Below are positions 8,323 through 24,228 of a stretch of 64,000 nucleotides of DNA, piece after piece (positions within the stretch are counted from its first letter, which is position 1; each line of letters starts with the position of its first letter). Made by a program: the position numbers and the translations under genes. This DNA is from Didymodactylos carnosus. Lineage: Eukaryota; Rotifera; Eurotatoria; Philodinida; Philodinidae. Under the pieces are notes generated by a model. The model saw only the letters and a program-made list of their open reading frames with translations. It was not told where the DNA came from and did no database searches. Where the stretch lies: the NCBI GenBank assembly GCA_905250885.1, contig CAJNOQ010000173.1, positions 1-64,000 on the forward strand, given 5' to 3'.

Positions 8323-10923
8323 ATGGGTAATACAAATTCTCAAACTCACACTAATACGAACTCTTATCATAATTCACCCGTCCACAAATCGCCTACTCAT
8401 GGTCATTCTAAAAGCTCAAATACACAGGATGCACAAAATTTAACCAAGCAACGAGATTATCTGCTAAAAGAATTGAACCAGGTATGTCGTCTTTATGGAA
8501 AATATGAGAAGCTTTTACATCGAACGTTTATTTGCATTATCACATTCAGATATGTCCAGAAAATGATTTTCCAGCCAGTGTTATAAATCAAAGCATTTTA
8601 TCATCATTTGAAGACTTTCTTAATCTTCTTTCAAATCCATCCAAATCGAATGAAGTCACAAACATGTTGGTTAGTTTAATATGGCATGATCAGTCATACG
8701 TCTCTAGAGAAAGTAAGTGGATTGCAGCGTTTTCGATAGAAGTTTGAGGGGGGCGAGAGTCTGCTGAGTAACGAACGCATTTTTTTGAGTAAAATTTCTT
8801 TCTGAGTAACTGCATGTTTTAGGCTAATTGAAGACTGAGAGTCTTCAATTAGCTGAGGAAACTTACTCAGGTAGATAAGAGCCAGTTTCTCAGCAAATAA
8901 ATGGATTACTCAGAAGCTAGAGAAAATCACTTACTCAGATGCATAACAGCAGTTTCTCAACTTAAAGTTCTTAAGAAATTTCTGAGTAAGTCAAAATTTT
9001 CTGAGTAACTTTATTCAAACGAGGGGGTGAATTTCCACCCCCTAATCGATAACGCTGGTGGGTTGTATAAATAGAATTCGTTAGTTTAGTTAGTGTCTTT
9101 TGTCTGTTTTAGAAGTGACCGAGATACTCAAAGGCTGTTGTTCATTTCAGCTGAAAGAAGCTTTATTGACTCACTCAATGAACGAAAATATGCTTGATAT
9201 GTCGTGTTACAATTCTTTGACAAAAAGCATTGTAAATATTTACATTTTTTTTTCTTTGGAACTAATCTTCTGGACTTTTGTCTCATATTCAAAGGGGGCA
9301 GCTTCACTGTCATAATCGTTTTCTTTTTCCAGTTCTCTTTTATACATATTTATTTTGTTAGGGCATATCACAGGCAAAAGAGATTGATCAAGAACAATTT
9401 AAACAGTGGATAAAAATTTATTTTCCAACACTTTTCGACGGTATTGTACTTTGGTTGCGCAAGCATGTGAAGCCTCATTCGCAGACAATCGATCAATTTC
9501 CTCCAGAGGCGTCAGCATCTGTAAGCGTTGTTTTATCTTTGCAATCAACTGATGAATAAAAGAAGATATAATTTTCAATTAGACCACCGCCATAATGCAA
9601 TTGAAGAGCATTTTGACGCCGTCTTGGATCTGGTATATGGTGCATAATTTACCCATTATTTATTTGACGGCAGATGCCAAATGTTCAACAGTAAATGAAC
9701 GTATTGCATCGATACTGGTGAGTTTGCGTCCAACAATTTTATTTTTGTCTTTTTAATCTCTCTTGGTTCACCCACCTTTAATTAGCTCTTAAAAAACATT
9801 TCGAGTGAATGTATTTGCATACGAGTACTGATCTACGTACTGTCGCAAGTTTTATCCAACGTTCAAGAGTTTTTTGCGAGTAAATCAAGCACTTAAACTA
9901 CTTTATCTTCTTGTCAAGCATTTGCTTAAGTAACACGTCAATATCTGTGAGAGATCCAACAAACGAAGCAAGCATCTGGTTAGTACTTTGATGTACTTAA
10001 AAAAATAATATCCAAGTGCTATTTTATATAAATTCTTTGCTCAATTTGAGTAACACTTATCAAGTGCTTGCCAAGTACTAGCAGAAATTCATAAGTAAGC
10101 AAGTACATTCACTAAGGATGCTTCTTTTAGCATGGACAAATGTGGGATCATCTCTACGATAGTCTACGAGATGGAGCAAGTCTAAATCGATTTCAACATC
10201 ACATATTCGGCTATAAATCACCATTGATAATGCTGTTTGAAATTTCGGATGGATACGTGTTTTGTTTATGTTGTGATGAAGACTTCAAGTACGATAACAC
10301 ACTTTACCACTGCTCTTACAACTTCGATTGTGTTTGTTTTAGAGAATCACCAAAACATTTCGGAGGCGTTCATTCTCGATTGATTCAACTAAAGCCAGTT
10401 TTAAAAATATTACAAGGTACGTATTCGCTCTATCAAATCAAAAACTAACTGTTTTTCTCCTTTCAGAAGGACCAAATATAATATTTATGAATACAAAACT
10501 ACGTGGTGTATCATCGTTAGGTCTTCACATTGGTCGTGACTTACAACACACATTTCTAACGATAGATGGTGATTTTTTTAATGCTACACATATAAACGGT
10601 GAAGGAAGACTATCAGCAATAGAGGTTTGTGTCTCGTAGGGAATTTCATGTTTCTGAACACTGTTCAAGTTGTGTCTTCCTTCAAAGGTATGGGGCTGTG
10701 GTGGAACAAAAGCCGCTCAAGAACAGGGCAATATGCGTCAGTGGGAAGCAAAACAAATTGAAAAACTTCGAAAGGTAATCGTCCGTAAACTAAAATTTTC
10801 CTTTATCATATAGAAACACAATTAATATATTTTTAGGTTAAAAATGACTATGCCACAGAAGAAGTAATATTGAATCTAGGTGGAGTTCAAACACGTCATG
10901 GTTATGATCAAAATCCTAATTGA
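8323..10923 (+). CDS. MEAK7: MEAK7/RTC5-like TLDc-domain protein
   Basis: Nine exons (8323-8481, 8550-8712, 9116-9231, 9362-9520, 9583-9717, 10131-10416, 10467-10624, 10688-10774, 10837-10923) join in phase to 449 residues, close to the roughly 456 of human MEAK7. The protein starts MGN, a probable N-myristoylation signal like that of MEAK7 and yeast RTC5. A helical region follows, and the C-terminal half is a TLDc domain: HLYDSLRDGASLNRFQ..., FGYKSPLIMLFE, then VWGCGG near residue 391, and a basic helical tail. In animals MEAK7 is a lysosome-associated protein linked to mTOR signalling; the name rests on myristoylation signal plus TLDc plus length. The acceptor of exon 3 must be the second AG of TAGAAG, since the first gives an immediate stop. 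Introns 2 and 5 carry short repeats. A plain OXR1- or TBC1D24-type TLDc protein is less likely. Confidence 0.82.
8737..9041. repeat. Intronic GAGTAA-rich short element with hairpin
   Basis: It lies in intron 2 of the TLDc gene. Ends are G-rich at left (GAGGGGGGCGAG) and C-rich at right (TTCCACCCCCTA), with CGATA outside both, so a small inverted-repeat element is likely. The interior repeats TGAGTAA and its complement many times and contains a 14-bp perfect hairpin, arms 8823-8836 and 8840-8853 with a 3-nt loop. Confidence 0.6.
9803..10114. repeat. Intronic AAGTACTTG-rich inverted-repeat element
   Basis: It lies in intron 5 of the TLDc gene. The left end GAGTGAATGTATTTGC and the right end read inwards TAGTGAATGTACTTGC match at 14 of 16 positions. 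The interior repeats AAGTACTT/CAAGTGCTT-type words. A similar element lies at 13048-13342, so this is a local family. No target duplication could be confirmed. Confidence 0.65.
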
Positions 10924-10953
10924 TAAAAAGTCACACAACTGATTTATATCTGA

Positions 10954-10959
10954 AATAAA
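10954..10959 (+). terminator. Polyadenylation signal of the TLDc gene
   Basis: AATAAA lies 31 bases after the TGA of the TLDc gene and is followed by T-rich sequence, the first canonical signal after the stop. Confidence 0.6.
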
Positions 10960-13047
10960 AAATTTTTAGTCGCGGAAAGAAAACCCTAGTTTTGATTTGA
11001 AATATCGTTACCTCTCAACAAACTTTCACACAGTGCAATATGACAAGAACTATATTTTCTTTTATTCTATGTTATACTTTATTTTATCTGTATTTTTCAT
11101 TTAATATTTATTCTTCGTTGTTAACAAATTATGCAGGGTACATAATGTTTCATATTTCTACGCCAGCACGACGACTACATTAAATGAATTCCATTTGTCT
11201 GAATTCTTCCAAAGGCCTACCAAAAATGTGACAAAATTTGTTTATAACTATCGTTCTTTTTATTTATGCTTTTAATTTATTTACTTGTACATACGTCCTT
11301 ATTTTCCTATCTCTTAATTCCCATTTCATCTTCGGTTTTATCTATAACTACCAAAGAATCAATCTTCTTTCTTCTTTTTCATAAAATGACACACTTGAAT
11401 CTTTCACATCGGTTCCTTTTGTCTTTAATTTCTAGCATCTCTTCGTTTTTTCTATTTCTTACTCGGTGTTTATTCTTTCTGTATTTATTTTTCTAATTAA
11501 ATTCATTCATCATTTCAACCATTATTATGGGCAGTGCGCGTATTGGGCGAAAATTTGAGTTTCTTTTCCAAGCCTAGTATAACTCCGATTTTTAGTTTTT
11601 CTACTACAAATAATAAATACTTGAGATTGACAAAGACCAAGAATTTTTTGAAGGACAGCTGCATTACATCAGAAGACTATTAATATGCATCACCAGAGAT
11701 CATCTGGTTTTTTTCTCTATATACCGAGAATGTTATCTATGTGAAAAAATGGCACCACACGAGATCCTTAGCATTTTTGACGATGGATAAGCAAGATCTC
11801 ATATCGAATGTAACAGAATTGAGCATAATGACAGCGTGATCATGAAATAGCTGTGACTTGATGATAGTGATGACGGAACTATGTACGCTACGCCGTTCCA
11901 GCGTTAGCTTACACATCAATAAATCACGGAAAAATGCATAACATATTTTAGATAGTCGTCTAGCGCGAACATCTCCCTTCGGTCGCTGTTCGCGTTTTCT
12001 TGGATTCATAGTCATGGAAGATCGTTTGCACATATAACTTCCTAAATCAAGGGACCAAGAGAGTGCAGACGAGCGGTAGCTTGTTAATATGTACTCTCTA
12101 ACGGTTCTTTCAATTTTTTGCATCTTGTGATTGGTCAGTCCATAGATTATTTTTCCGTTTTGTGGACAGACAGACATATCAATACACAAGTATAATTTTC
12201 TTATACCCTTTCCTTACAGTCAAGGAAATATACCCACAAAATGGGCTAGAATTGACTTTAGTCCTAGCTTATCCTTTTCATTTGATTGGTTGAAACTAGA
12301 AGATTAAAGTATGGAATAAAATTGAGTTTTATCGAATTTTGATAACCGAATAAATTACTTCATTAAAGTAACACACTGAACGTACTTTGGACTCGTAATT
12401 CAACAAGGTTGGTTTGAACGAGAGCGGAATAGAGGTGCAATGACAGAAATTGATTTAGTAATTTTTTTTTTGAAGTGTAAGAACATAAGAGAAAGTTTAT
12501 GTTTTTCTTTTCTAAGATGAGAATTAAATTCTGTATACCGAAATATAGTTTATATTCTGTGTATAAGTTATACGACAAACACGTGTATGATTGAAAATGT
12601 GTGATTTTGTTATTTTAATTTTAAACGAGACATGCAAAAACCAGTGTCAGTATACATACTATCTAACGGATCATTCACAACAAGAAGTGCATTAACCACT
12701 TTTTATTTTCTTGATTTATCCACTACAGAGGCACAAGTCTATAATGGACGACAGACATTTCCACTCTCAGTCCTAGCGATGCTCAGTTCTAGCGTATCCT
12801 AACCCCACAGAATATAGTAATATTACAACATACAACGATGGATAGATATATTGTATTTCATATACCATAAACAAGAAGGAGAGAAAGAACGTGAATGTAT
12901 AATGCAGTGTTTCTTTCTCAATTTAAATAGTTGAATTTAAATTTGGTATTTGTTCATTTAACTCTCACCTTGAACATACAGCGAAACCGATTAAATTTTT
13001 TTTTTGGTTTTATTTTTTTCTCTTTCCATTAAGTTAGTTGTCTTTCC
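10960..13047. other. Intergenic stretch between TLDc and DDX3 genes
   Basis: Pyrimidine-rich to about 11500, then mixed. It holds one 150-codon minus-strand frame (separate entry). The missing first exon of the DDX3 gene probably lies in the right half, but I could not choose an ATG with a matching donor. Confidence 0.5.
11737..12189 (-). CDS. Unrecognised 150-codon open frame
   Basis: It is the longest unassigned open frame in the window. The predicted protein is basic, with many cysteines and methionines and no transmembrane segment, repeat or motif that I recognise. Its base composition is less AT-biased than the flanks, which argues for some constraint or a different origin. No introns, polyadenylation signal or homologous exons are evident. 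It may be a chance frame, or the remains of a mobile-element protein. Confidence 0.22.
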   Translation of the reverse strand: MCIDMSVCPQNGKIIYGLTNHKMQKIERTVREYILTSYRSSALSWSLDLGSYMCKRSSMTMNPRKREQRPKGDVRARRLSKICYAFFRDLLMCKLTLERRSVHSSVITIIKSQLFHDHAVIMLNSVTFDMRSCLSIVKNAKDLVWCHFFT

Positions 13048-13342
13048 TAGTAAATGTACTTTTTTACAACTACTTGAGGAAGTAATGTCCGGAATACCTG
13101 GAGTTTTTGCAAGTAAAAAACGTACTTATAAAGTAATCCAACATATACAGATACTTGATAAATACCGCATTAGGCAGTTGACAGGTAACTCGGTAAGTAC
13201 TTGTAAAATGTATGTAAGTATCCGAAGTTCTTTCAAGTGTCTAGTACGTATTAAATCTAGAAACACTTGAAAAGTGCTTAACGAAGAACTTTTTAAAGAT
13301 TTGAGAAAGTAACTAAGTACTTGGTCTCAAATTTATTTACTA
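13048..13342. repeat. AAGTACTT-rich inverted-repeat element before DDX3
   Basis: Ends are TAGTAAATGTACTT and, read inwards from the right, TAGTAAATAAATTT; the interior is full of AAGTACTTG-like words. It is related by sequence style to 9803-10114. It probably lies in the 5' intron of the helicase gene, whose first mapped exon begins at 13520. Confidence 0.55.
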
Positions 13343-13519
13343 GGATACTAACTTGTAATGTTCAATTCTTAAATTTGAAGAAGAATTTCATTTCTTAATT
13401 GTCTACTTTTTTCAGATAAGATAATACTTGTAACATCTTAAAAATAAGAATGAAGAATAACGAGTAAGTAAAAAGTCGCTGTTGAACTTTAAAAAAAATT
13501 TGATTATTTTTTTTTGAAG

Positions 13520-16965
<3,446 letters not shown>

Positions 16966-17188
16966 ATACCTACATTAAAGAACCTTAATCACTCGCATCA
17001 CAAAACGAAAACATTGTCCCTACGTCTCGTTTATTCTAAAAAAAACATTTTATTTTTCAGTTGCTCTCTTTGTTGTTTCTTCCGTTTTTTTGTTTGCGCA
17101 CACACGGTTTGTTGTATGCTGTTTTTTGATCGTAAGCGAAAAGAATGAAAAGATGAAGTCGTACAGAAGACGCACGTATCTACGCACG

Positions 17189-17194
17189 AATAAA
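17189..17194 (+). terminator. Possible polyadenylation signal of the helicase gene
   Basis: AATAAA about 220 bases after the stop codon, followed by GT/T-rich sequence typical of a cleavage-site downstream element. Confidence 0.5.
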
Positions 17195-18668
17195 TTCTAT
17201 AAAATAGTCGGTTTTTTGTGTTGTTTTTATATAAATATTTGAGAACAGTTCATGAAGAAAGGTTATAGTGTTGAAGTATCTTTTTTTTGTTAAAGTTTTT
17301 TTTATTTTTGATTGTTAGTGTGTGTATGTGTGTGAATAAGTAGGAAAATGTGCTTCTTGGACACATACGCGGCATATATTTGTTTTCCGTTCTAGGTCTG
17401 CGCACAGAAACAGAGAGTAAAGAGCCTATTACCGGATAACCAGCAGATGTTTTTTTGCTTTTGATTTTTTCTTTTTTGTTCACTTTATGTTCTTTTTTAT
17501 AACGGCTGCTGGTCATATCGGTCTATTATGTCTCTCTGTCTGTTGTTAGTTTTAAACAACTTTTGTGCGAGACTGGTTCTCTCAACACATTTGAAAGTCA
17601 AACAAAAACCCAATAATAATCGACTATAAACACGTGTGTGTGCTTTTCATTAGATCTGTAAACGATCAGACATTCTAACATAACTTTTTTTCATTCTTTT
17701 TTGAATTGTAGCTCCATATTTTCGTTGTTTTTTTTCTAACTTTTTTTGCTTAGAGAGAAAAAAAGCGTATGTGTATAAATAGACATATGCACATGCATGA
17801 AGAACGTGTTTTTTTCTTTAAATTAGTGATATAATCCGACTTTTCTCTTTTTTAAGTAACGAAAATCTTTTTTTTGCTTCTCGTGTTTAAAATATTGTGA
17901 ACAGGTAGTTGATGTATGTGCCTGTTTATCCACGTACACCCGCACGTGTCAGGGATCATGGACCATGGGTGTTCTATTTTTTAGTATATAGTACCATTCT
18001 TGATGTCTGTGTGTTTACATTTTTTTTTATTAAATTACCAAAGTGTTCACACTGTCTATTGTATATATTCGGGTCTTTTTTGTTTGTTTTTTTCAAAAAA
18101 CCATGTCACGCGCTTCTAATTCCATTTAATTATGATTTCGTTTGGTGTGTGAGTGATTGGAAAGCCATTTTGTTTGTTTCTCATTTTCTGTTTATTCCAT
18201 CGGCACAGTCACTATTTTATGTTCATATCGCTCTCTTATATTTACCCATCTTTCTTTCGTTGTCTATATTATGGAGATGCACTTTATATCATATAAAATA
18301 AAATAAAATATGAGCGGAATGGTCAGTTATTAATGAAGAAATAATGTACGACGAACATTATCTAATATTTCTGAAATGAGCCCCTAGTTCGACTTTTAAT
18401 GTGAACAGTCAGGTTTGATACATGTATGAAGCGATTGTGATAATTATTTGATGGTTATTTGTTGAAAAAACAGTGTTTGCATTTTAGCATACTACAAAAA
18501 TTTTTTTTGTTTAAATGAACTAATAAATACGACTATTACAATTGAATACTGGAATTGATAAGTGATGCGTATCTTTAAATTTTTAATCTTAGCTTCGTAT
18601 CATGCACTGCATAGTCTTGAGCCTAAAAATGTAGGAGATAGAAAGATCTTTTAATACACATGTATAGT

Positions 18669-19099
18669 AACCCTCCCCTCCCAGAATAGAAGGCCACCCT
18701 CTGTGTAAGATCATGTCTGGGAAAAAGTTCAGATACCCTAATAAAAGGCCATGCATTTAATTAATTATTATTTAATTATTAATTAATTAATATTTTCTAA
18801 AAACTCAATATTTTTAATAAATATTAACTAATAATTATGAAAATATATCTGGTTTTTTAGGGATGTTCGCGAAATCTCTCTTCGTGTTCTCATAAATAGT
18901 GTATTTTTCACAAAAGAGCGCATTTATTCATTGAAAAGTGCCTTAAAAAATTAAAAATTAATTAATTATTGAAATTTTAAAAATATTATTATTAATAGTT
19001 GGTCAAAAATTGATCCTCAATAGAAGGTCACCCAAAAGGTAGCGATGTGCCGAGACACTGTATAAGGGCATGGCCTTTTATTCTGGGGGGGGGAGGGTT
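18669..19099. mobile_element. Short element with C-tract terminal repeats
   Basis: The left end AACCCTCCCCTCCCAGAATA continues GAAGGCC; the right end read inwards is AACCCTCCCCCCCCC followed by AGAATAAAAGGCC. So about 27 bp of terminal inverted repeat enclose a 430-bp AT-rich body with ATTAATTAATT runs. Internal GAAGGTCACCC near 19024 suggests a sub-terminal repeat. No target duplication was found. Confidence 0.7.
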
Positions 19100-20162
19100 T
19101 CAGTCATCTTAGACTCACAATATGACACAGAACATTCTTTTTGTCAAAACAATCACCTCTATTTAAAAAGAATCTATAAGCTATTTTCAATTTCAGTGCA
19201 ATCAGGAAAAGGATTTTGCTATTTTGGTCTTCCCATCAAGAGCATCTTGACAAAGTCTAAATCAGTTTGGCGGATAGAAAAAGTGAGAAATCATTCACAC
19301 TAAATAACTACACATTAAGAGTTTGTGAAATAAAACTTTGATTTTGGTTTTATGATAATTTTCTTTCAACCTAAAAATATTTTCATTAATATGTCATTTA
19401 GGTATCCTAAATTCATATCTAAGTGGTTAAAACATGTATAATTCTGGAAAAAGATTTTTAATTTCGACTTTTTTACTTATTGCGTTTTTGGATGCGTTGA
19501 TCAAGGATGTGTTTTTCCACTGTTATCGATAATTTAATTAAATACCAAGATTTATTTTCCACTAACTGAATGTAGACAACAACTGAAGTTTTAATATTTT
19601 GTCAAATTTTTGCACAAATTCCATAAGTCGTTCTCCATTGATCCGTTTTCTACGAGACAGATTATATTTTACTGAATACTGATTAAGAAGCAGTTAACTA
19701 ACTGAAAACATATTTGTATTCTGGCAAGAAGAAGAACTGTAGAATTACGAGTAGCTTTTTTTCGTTCTCTGTATGAATAAGAAAGAAGGTCAATGAATTT
19801 CAAGTGGATCTCGAACAATAATTGTGTTTGGTATCATATTGGATGATGATGCCACGTAGACGTTCCTGAAACGTTCACACTTTTGATGATATATATATAT
19901 ACATGAAACAAGCATTTATAATATTATTTACGGTTTACTAAAAGTTAGACAAAAATTCGTATCAGGTAAGATTTCTTTGTGCAAAACAGTAGTGTACGAT
20001 TGAGATGAGTATGTTCCCATTCTTCAAAGTTTATGTAATACTCATCAAATCTCGTCATTCTATCAGATGAATTTTTCTTTCCTTCTTTACAAACAAAACG
20101 GAAATTTGAGAGATTAACATGCCTCTTTTCTGTACCTATTTAGCGTATCCAGATCTCATATC

Positions 20163-21179
20163 ATGTATCTTAAAATGTTTTTGTTGTGTTGTTCATTTAC
20201 TGTAACTGTGTCAATTGGGAATCATGGAATCTTAGTAACAGATCCAAAAACGAATATTACAACATATCATACAGATGAAGCACCCGACAAATACTATGTG
20301 ACACATGAAGCTTGGTTTGATATCGTCATAATGGATGATAAACTATCTGCAGTACCGATTAAGAAACAACGAATCATCATCGGTTTATTCGGGGAAATTT
20401 GTCCTATGACAGTAACAAACTTTGTCACGATTACCAAAGGTCTTAGACGTGGTGCAGTAAGTACTAAACTGTTGCTTATTTTTTGGAGTAATCATAACTG
20501 TGTGTGTATTGCACAACTTTAGATTCAATTCAGTTACAAAAACACACCTGTACATAGAATTGTAAGAGACTTTGTGATACAAACTGGCGATTTCACAAAT
20601 GGAGATGGAACTGGCGGTAAGAGACAAGTGTTTGCTTCTGTCTACATCCTATTCCATTATCATTATTCAATAATTTGTTTGCAAACGGTATATACATCTT
20701 CATTTATTAGGCCGAAGTATTTACGGTGACAAATTTATCGACGAAAACTTTATTTTGAGTCATCGATCTCCTGGTTGGGTATCAATGGCTAACTATGGGA
20801 AAGATACGAATGGATCACAATGGTGAGCTATTTTTTTCATGATCTTTCCACATATTTCAAGCCATTTTCACTTTTAAACTTCAGGTTTATCACACTCGTG
20901 CCCGCTCGATGGTTAGACGGTCATCACGTTGCGTTTGGACGAGTGATATCGGGAATGGTAAACAGTTTTTGTTATCATATAAATGAAATCATTTATTATT
21001 AAGTTTTAATTTTATTTTAGGATTTTGTCTATGAACTTGGTGAATTAGAAACATTCCGTGGTACCAGCATTCCAAAAAAACATGTTGAAATTTTGGATTG
21101 TGGTCTGAATGACATAACAAAATATGAATTAACGAATGAACAATTAAATGCATACAGTGATGTATTTGCAAGTAGCTAA
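20163..21179 (+). CDS. Secreted/ER cyclophilin-type peptidyl-prolyl isomerase
   Basis: Five exons (20163-20456, 20523-20616, 20711-20822, 20885-20957, 21021-21179) join in phase to 243 residues. A hydrophobic N-terminal stretch ([19 protein letters not shown]) is a likely signal peptide. About 30 lumenal residues follow, then the cyclophilin domain from about residue 43. Active-site residues equivalent to those of human cyclophilin A are visible: the HR pair in [15 protein letters not shown] (Arg55, Phe60, Gln63), SMAN, NGSQWF, and [10 protein letters not shown] (Trp121, His126), so catalysis and cyclosporin binding should be preserved. It would isomerise Xaa-Pro bonds in proteins of the secretory pathway. 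The C-terminus FASS is not an ER-retention signal, so it may be secreted or held by a partner. The exact orthologue (PPIB or an invertebrate-specific form) is not settled. Confidence 0.9.
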
Positions 21180-21297
21180 ACTTTCAAATTCCATGTTTTT
21201 TTGTATAATTTAACTGTCTTGTGATGTTAAAGTATTTGTTTTGTTTCTAAATATATTAGTTAATTAATTTATTATTGACTGTTGAACATATCAAAAC

Positions 21298-21531
21298 TAG
21301 ATGCGGGCGAGATCGTCCCAGTTCCGATTCCAATTAGAATCGGATCAGGACCGGAATTAAAAAAGTTTTTGATCGGGATCGAAACCGGGACTGGAATCAA
21401 GAATTCTTTTTAACAATTTCGTGAAAACAGTAAAAGCCTTTCCGGCATGAGAGGATTGTTTTTTTTCGTATTTTACGAACAAAATTTTTTTCGGGACCGG
21501 AACCGAAAAACCTTGGTACTGCCCATGTCTA
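21298..21531. mobile_element. hAT-like non-autonomous element, 234 bp
   Basis: Ends are TAGATGCGGGC and, read inwards from the right, TAGACATGGGC. Flanks are ATCAAAAC (21290-21297) and AACAAAAC (21532-21539), seven of eight identical. The interior carries GGAACCGG/CCGGTTCC-like words in both orientations. It lies 118 bp after the cyclophilin stop codon, so it may be part of that 3' untranslated region. Confidence 0.75.
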
Positions 21532-21539
21532 AACAAAAC

Positions 21540-23780
21540 TGAACGACTATTGACGATTTCATAATGAAAAGATTGAACAAGAAAGTATGACAACCTTTTT
21601 GGTACATCATATAGATACATAGGATGCTGAATGTTGAGGATATATCCGAGAGCTGACTTGAGTAATAAATCACTATTCTTAATACCTAGTTTCATGATAT
21701 TTCAAATTTTAAGTTTCAATACAATTACGTCGACTTGGCAGTTTCTATAGAGTGCCTAGTAGTTTTACATTTTTTTTACTTGAATCATCGTTTTTTCGAA
21801 TATTTTTATGCTATCCAACTTGTTCTATATTTACAAATTTTATCACGTAAGGAAAAATTATAACAAAACAACCAGAAAACATCATTGATTACGACTTATT
21901 ATGAACATATATTTGAAGTGTAAAAATCCTACTGAATGCTAGAATAGTCTAACATGTTAGCATTTTATCACACCTGAATATATGACCAATTGAGTGATAT
22001 TATTGGTATTATTACACAAGTAGGATATTTAATGAATTACAAGACATTGTTCAGCTTCAGATCGCTAAGAATGAAGTGTGTAAGTAATCCAAATGCTTGG
22101 AATCGAAAAATGTGTCTTTTTCTAAAGCTAAATGTGAAAAAACTCAAGTATGTTGTCCGAAGGGTAGAAAATAAGAAGCTAATGTTAGATTTGTACTTAA
22201 GATCTGACAACAATTTAAGCAATTCAAAAATTTTGTAAGATTTTTTATATTGTGATCAACGGCAGAACAAAATTAAAGTTCTAAAATATTGTTTGTAGAA
22301 CCGCAAGAACATTACATAATCAAATCGAAAATTCATCATGTTGTGTTAATTATTTACTACTATTATCTTTTTATCTATCACGATACTGTGATATACTCTG
22401 TAATCTCTTTTTGAATAGGTCAATCACAAGCTGAGTTTTGTTTGTTTTCTTTTGCACACGTATGTAATAGTATTATCACACATCACGATGTGAGAAAATT
22501 GTTTATCATTTGTTCTTTTTTTGCGTTGTTTTATTCTTCTTCTGTACTATGTATCTCAAATACATTCAATGGTTACTGTAATAAAAATTATATTTTCATA
22601 CAATTTTCTCTGACTTCAAATTCTTTAGCTGTAATTTAAAGAATGTAATGACCCCAAGTTTTTGACTTGTAACCGACTTCTGTTCCACCCTACTGTTTGA
22701 TCATCATTCAACTTAAATCATAAAAACTTAAATTTATTTTCATTCAATTAATGTCTTGTTTAACAAAATGAGAAATAAATCTCTTTATGCTTTATGTCAT
22801 GCATTATGATACGGTAACAATATGCTTAAAACTAATCTTGAGGATTTTGAAATGTACACACAGATATGTAACAAGTCAACGACAACAATAAGAAAAAAGG
22901 TCAAAGTAAATTATATATTTATATATAAATATATGCAGATAGATATTCTAATGATCATATTACATAAATAGTAAATAATAGGAGTTTATTATTTTTTAAC
23001 TGGGTGATATATATTTCTTACAATTACTAAACTAATGATATAGACATATGGTATATTTTTAACATTGTTGCTAAAAAGAGACGAAGAGACATGAGTAGAT
23101 GACGAAAATTAGTCTGGCTGAAAAAACTGTTGTACGTCTTGTATGTGAAATATAGCATCGCTATTATGAACGTTGGTCATCAGACAAAATATTAAGTAAG
23201 TTACAGATTATGGTTATAAAAAAATTTTTAAAATCGTGTGATTATTTTTCTTTAGTATATACGAATTCAATTTTCTTTTGTGTTTCTTAACGATTCAGTT
23301 TGTTTTTTACTACAAAAGAAAAAAAGGTTAGATATCGAATGTAATATGATCTATTCTTTCATTTGCATCAAATTATTCCGAAATAGCATATATAGTGTAG
23401 AAAAAGAGATATTCTCATATCTATTAGACTCTCTACTCGTTTTAGATATTGGTTCTTCTCTAATATAATTTGTTGTTTTCTGTAATTACGAATAGAAACT
23501 GTTTTTACAAAAAGAAGAATGAGAAAACGCGACTACGTTCTCTGACATAGTTTTTAGAATGAACTAATGGGAATGATGATGTCGACTCTCACAGCTCTCA
23601 TCCCAAATTAGAAGCATTAACCATCGTGCCCTATGTTGATGTATATAACTATTTATAGAGTGCTCAATAAAAGAAAATATTCTACATTTGATTAAAAGAG
23701 TGTGAGAAGTATCTCTTTGGTTCTGTACATCCAACTTCTCTTACCGAAAAGGAAAGATCTAATGACAAATCGTTTTTTTT
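21540..23780. other. Intergenic stretch without gene
   Basis: AT-rich. Open frames of 60-112 codons occur on both strands but are low-complexity or overlap the element to the left. No protein motif, RNA gene or promoter element recognised. Confidence 0.45.
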
Positions 23781-24228
23781 ATGAAAAACAGGTGTTTATG
23801 AGTAGATTTTAATGCTGACCACGGATCTGATATCCATTTGTGCTCTTCCTGACCTTTTCCTCTTGAAATCCGATTCTCTACCTCGAATGAATAATTTCTT
23901 GTACGACCAAACTGTGAAGAACTTGTCCAGTTACATATGTGACCAAAGTTTCAGATCTAAAGATTGGAAGAGATAGGGCAATTTTAGAGTGTTTTGATCA
24001 AGCATCAAATTTCGATAGTAAAATTGTCCTAGAGGCACCAAAAATTCATCTTTAGATCTGAAAATTTGGTCACATATGTAATTAGACAAGCTCTTCACAA
24101 TATGGTCGTACAAAAAATTATTCATTCGAAGTAGATCGGATTTCCAGAGGACAAAGGGAGGAAGAACACAAATGGATATCAGATTCGTGGTCAGCATTAA
24201 AAATGACTCATAAACACCTGTTTTTCAT
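23781..24228. repeat. Foldback element with ~180-bp arms
   Basis: Left arm 23781-23962 and right arm 24050-24228 are inverted copies at high identity; each begins ATGAAAAACAGGTGTTTATG and ends at CAGATCTAAAG. The unpaired centre is under 90 bp. A transcript would fold into a long hairpin. It lies about 350 bp before the DUF389 start codon. Confidence 0.8.

Larger units (their letters stand above)
16966..20162. other. Intergenic stretch, helicase 3' region to cyclophilin
   Basis: T-rich 3' flank of the helicase gene up to about 18300, an inverted-repeat element at 18669-19099, and AT-rich sequence up to the cyclophilin gene. The 130-codon frame at 17909-18301 is low-complexity and hydrophobic and is not called. 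No RNA gene was recognised. Confidence 0.5.

Noticed and set aside
11266-11496. 76-codon hydrophobic frame
   Set aside because: Pyrimidine-rich 3' flank of the TLDc gene; the leucine/serine/phenylalanine composition follows from base composition.
17909-18301. 130-codon plus-strand frame rich in phenylalanine and leucine
   Set aside because: Lies in the T-rich 3' flank of the helicase gene; hydrophobic low-complexity translation with no true family motif, as expected from T-rich DNA.
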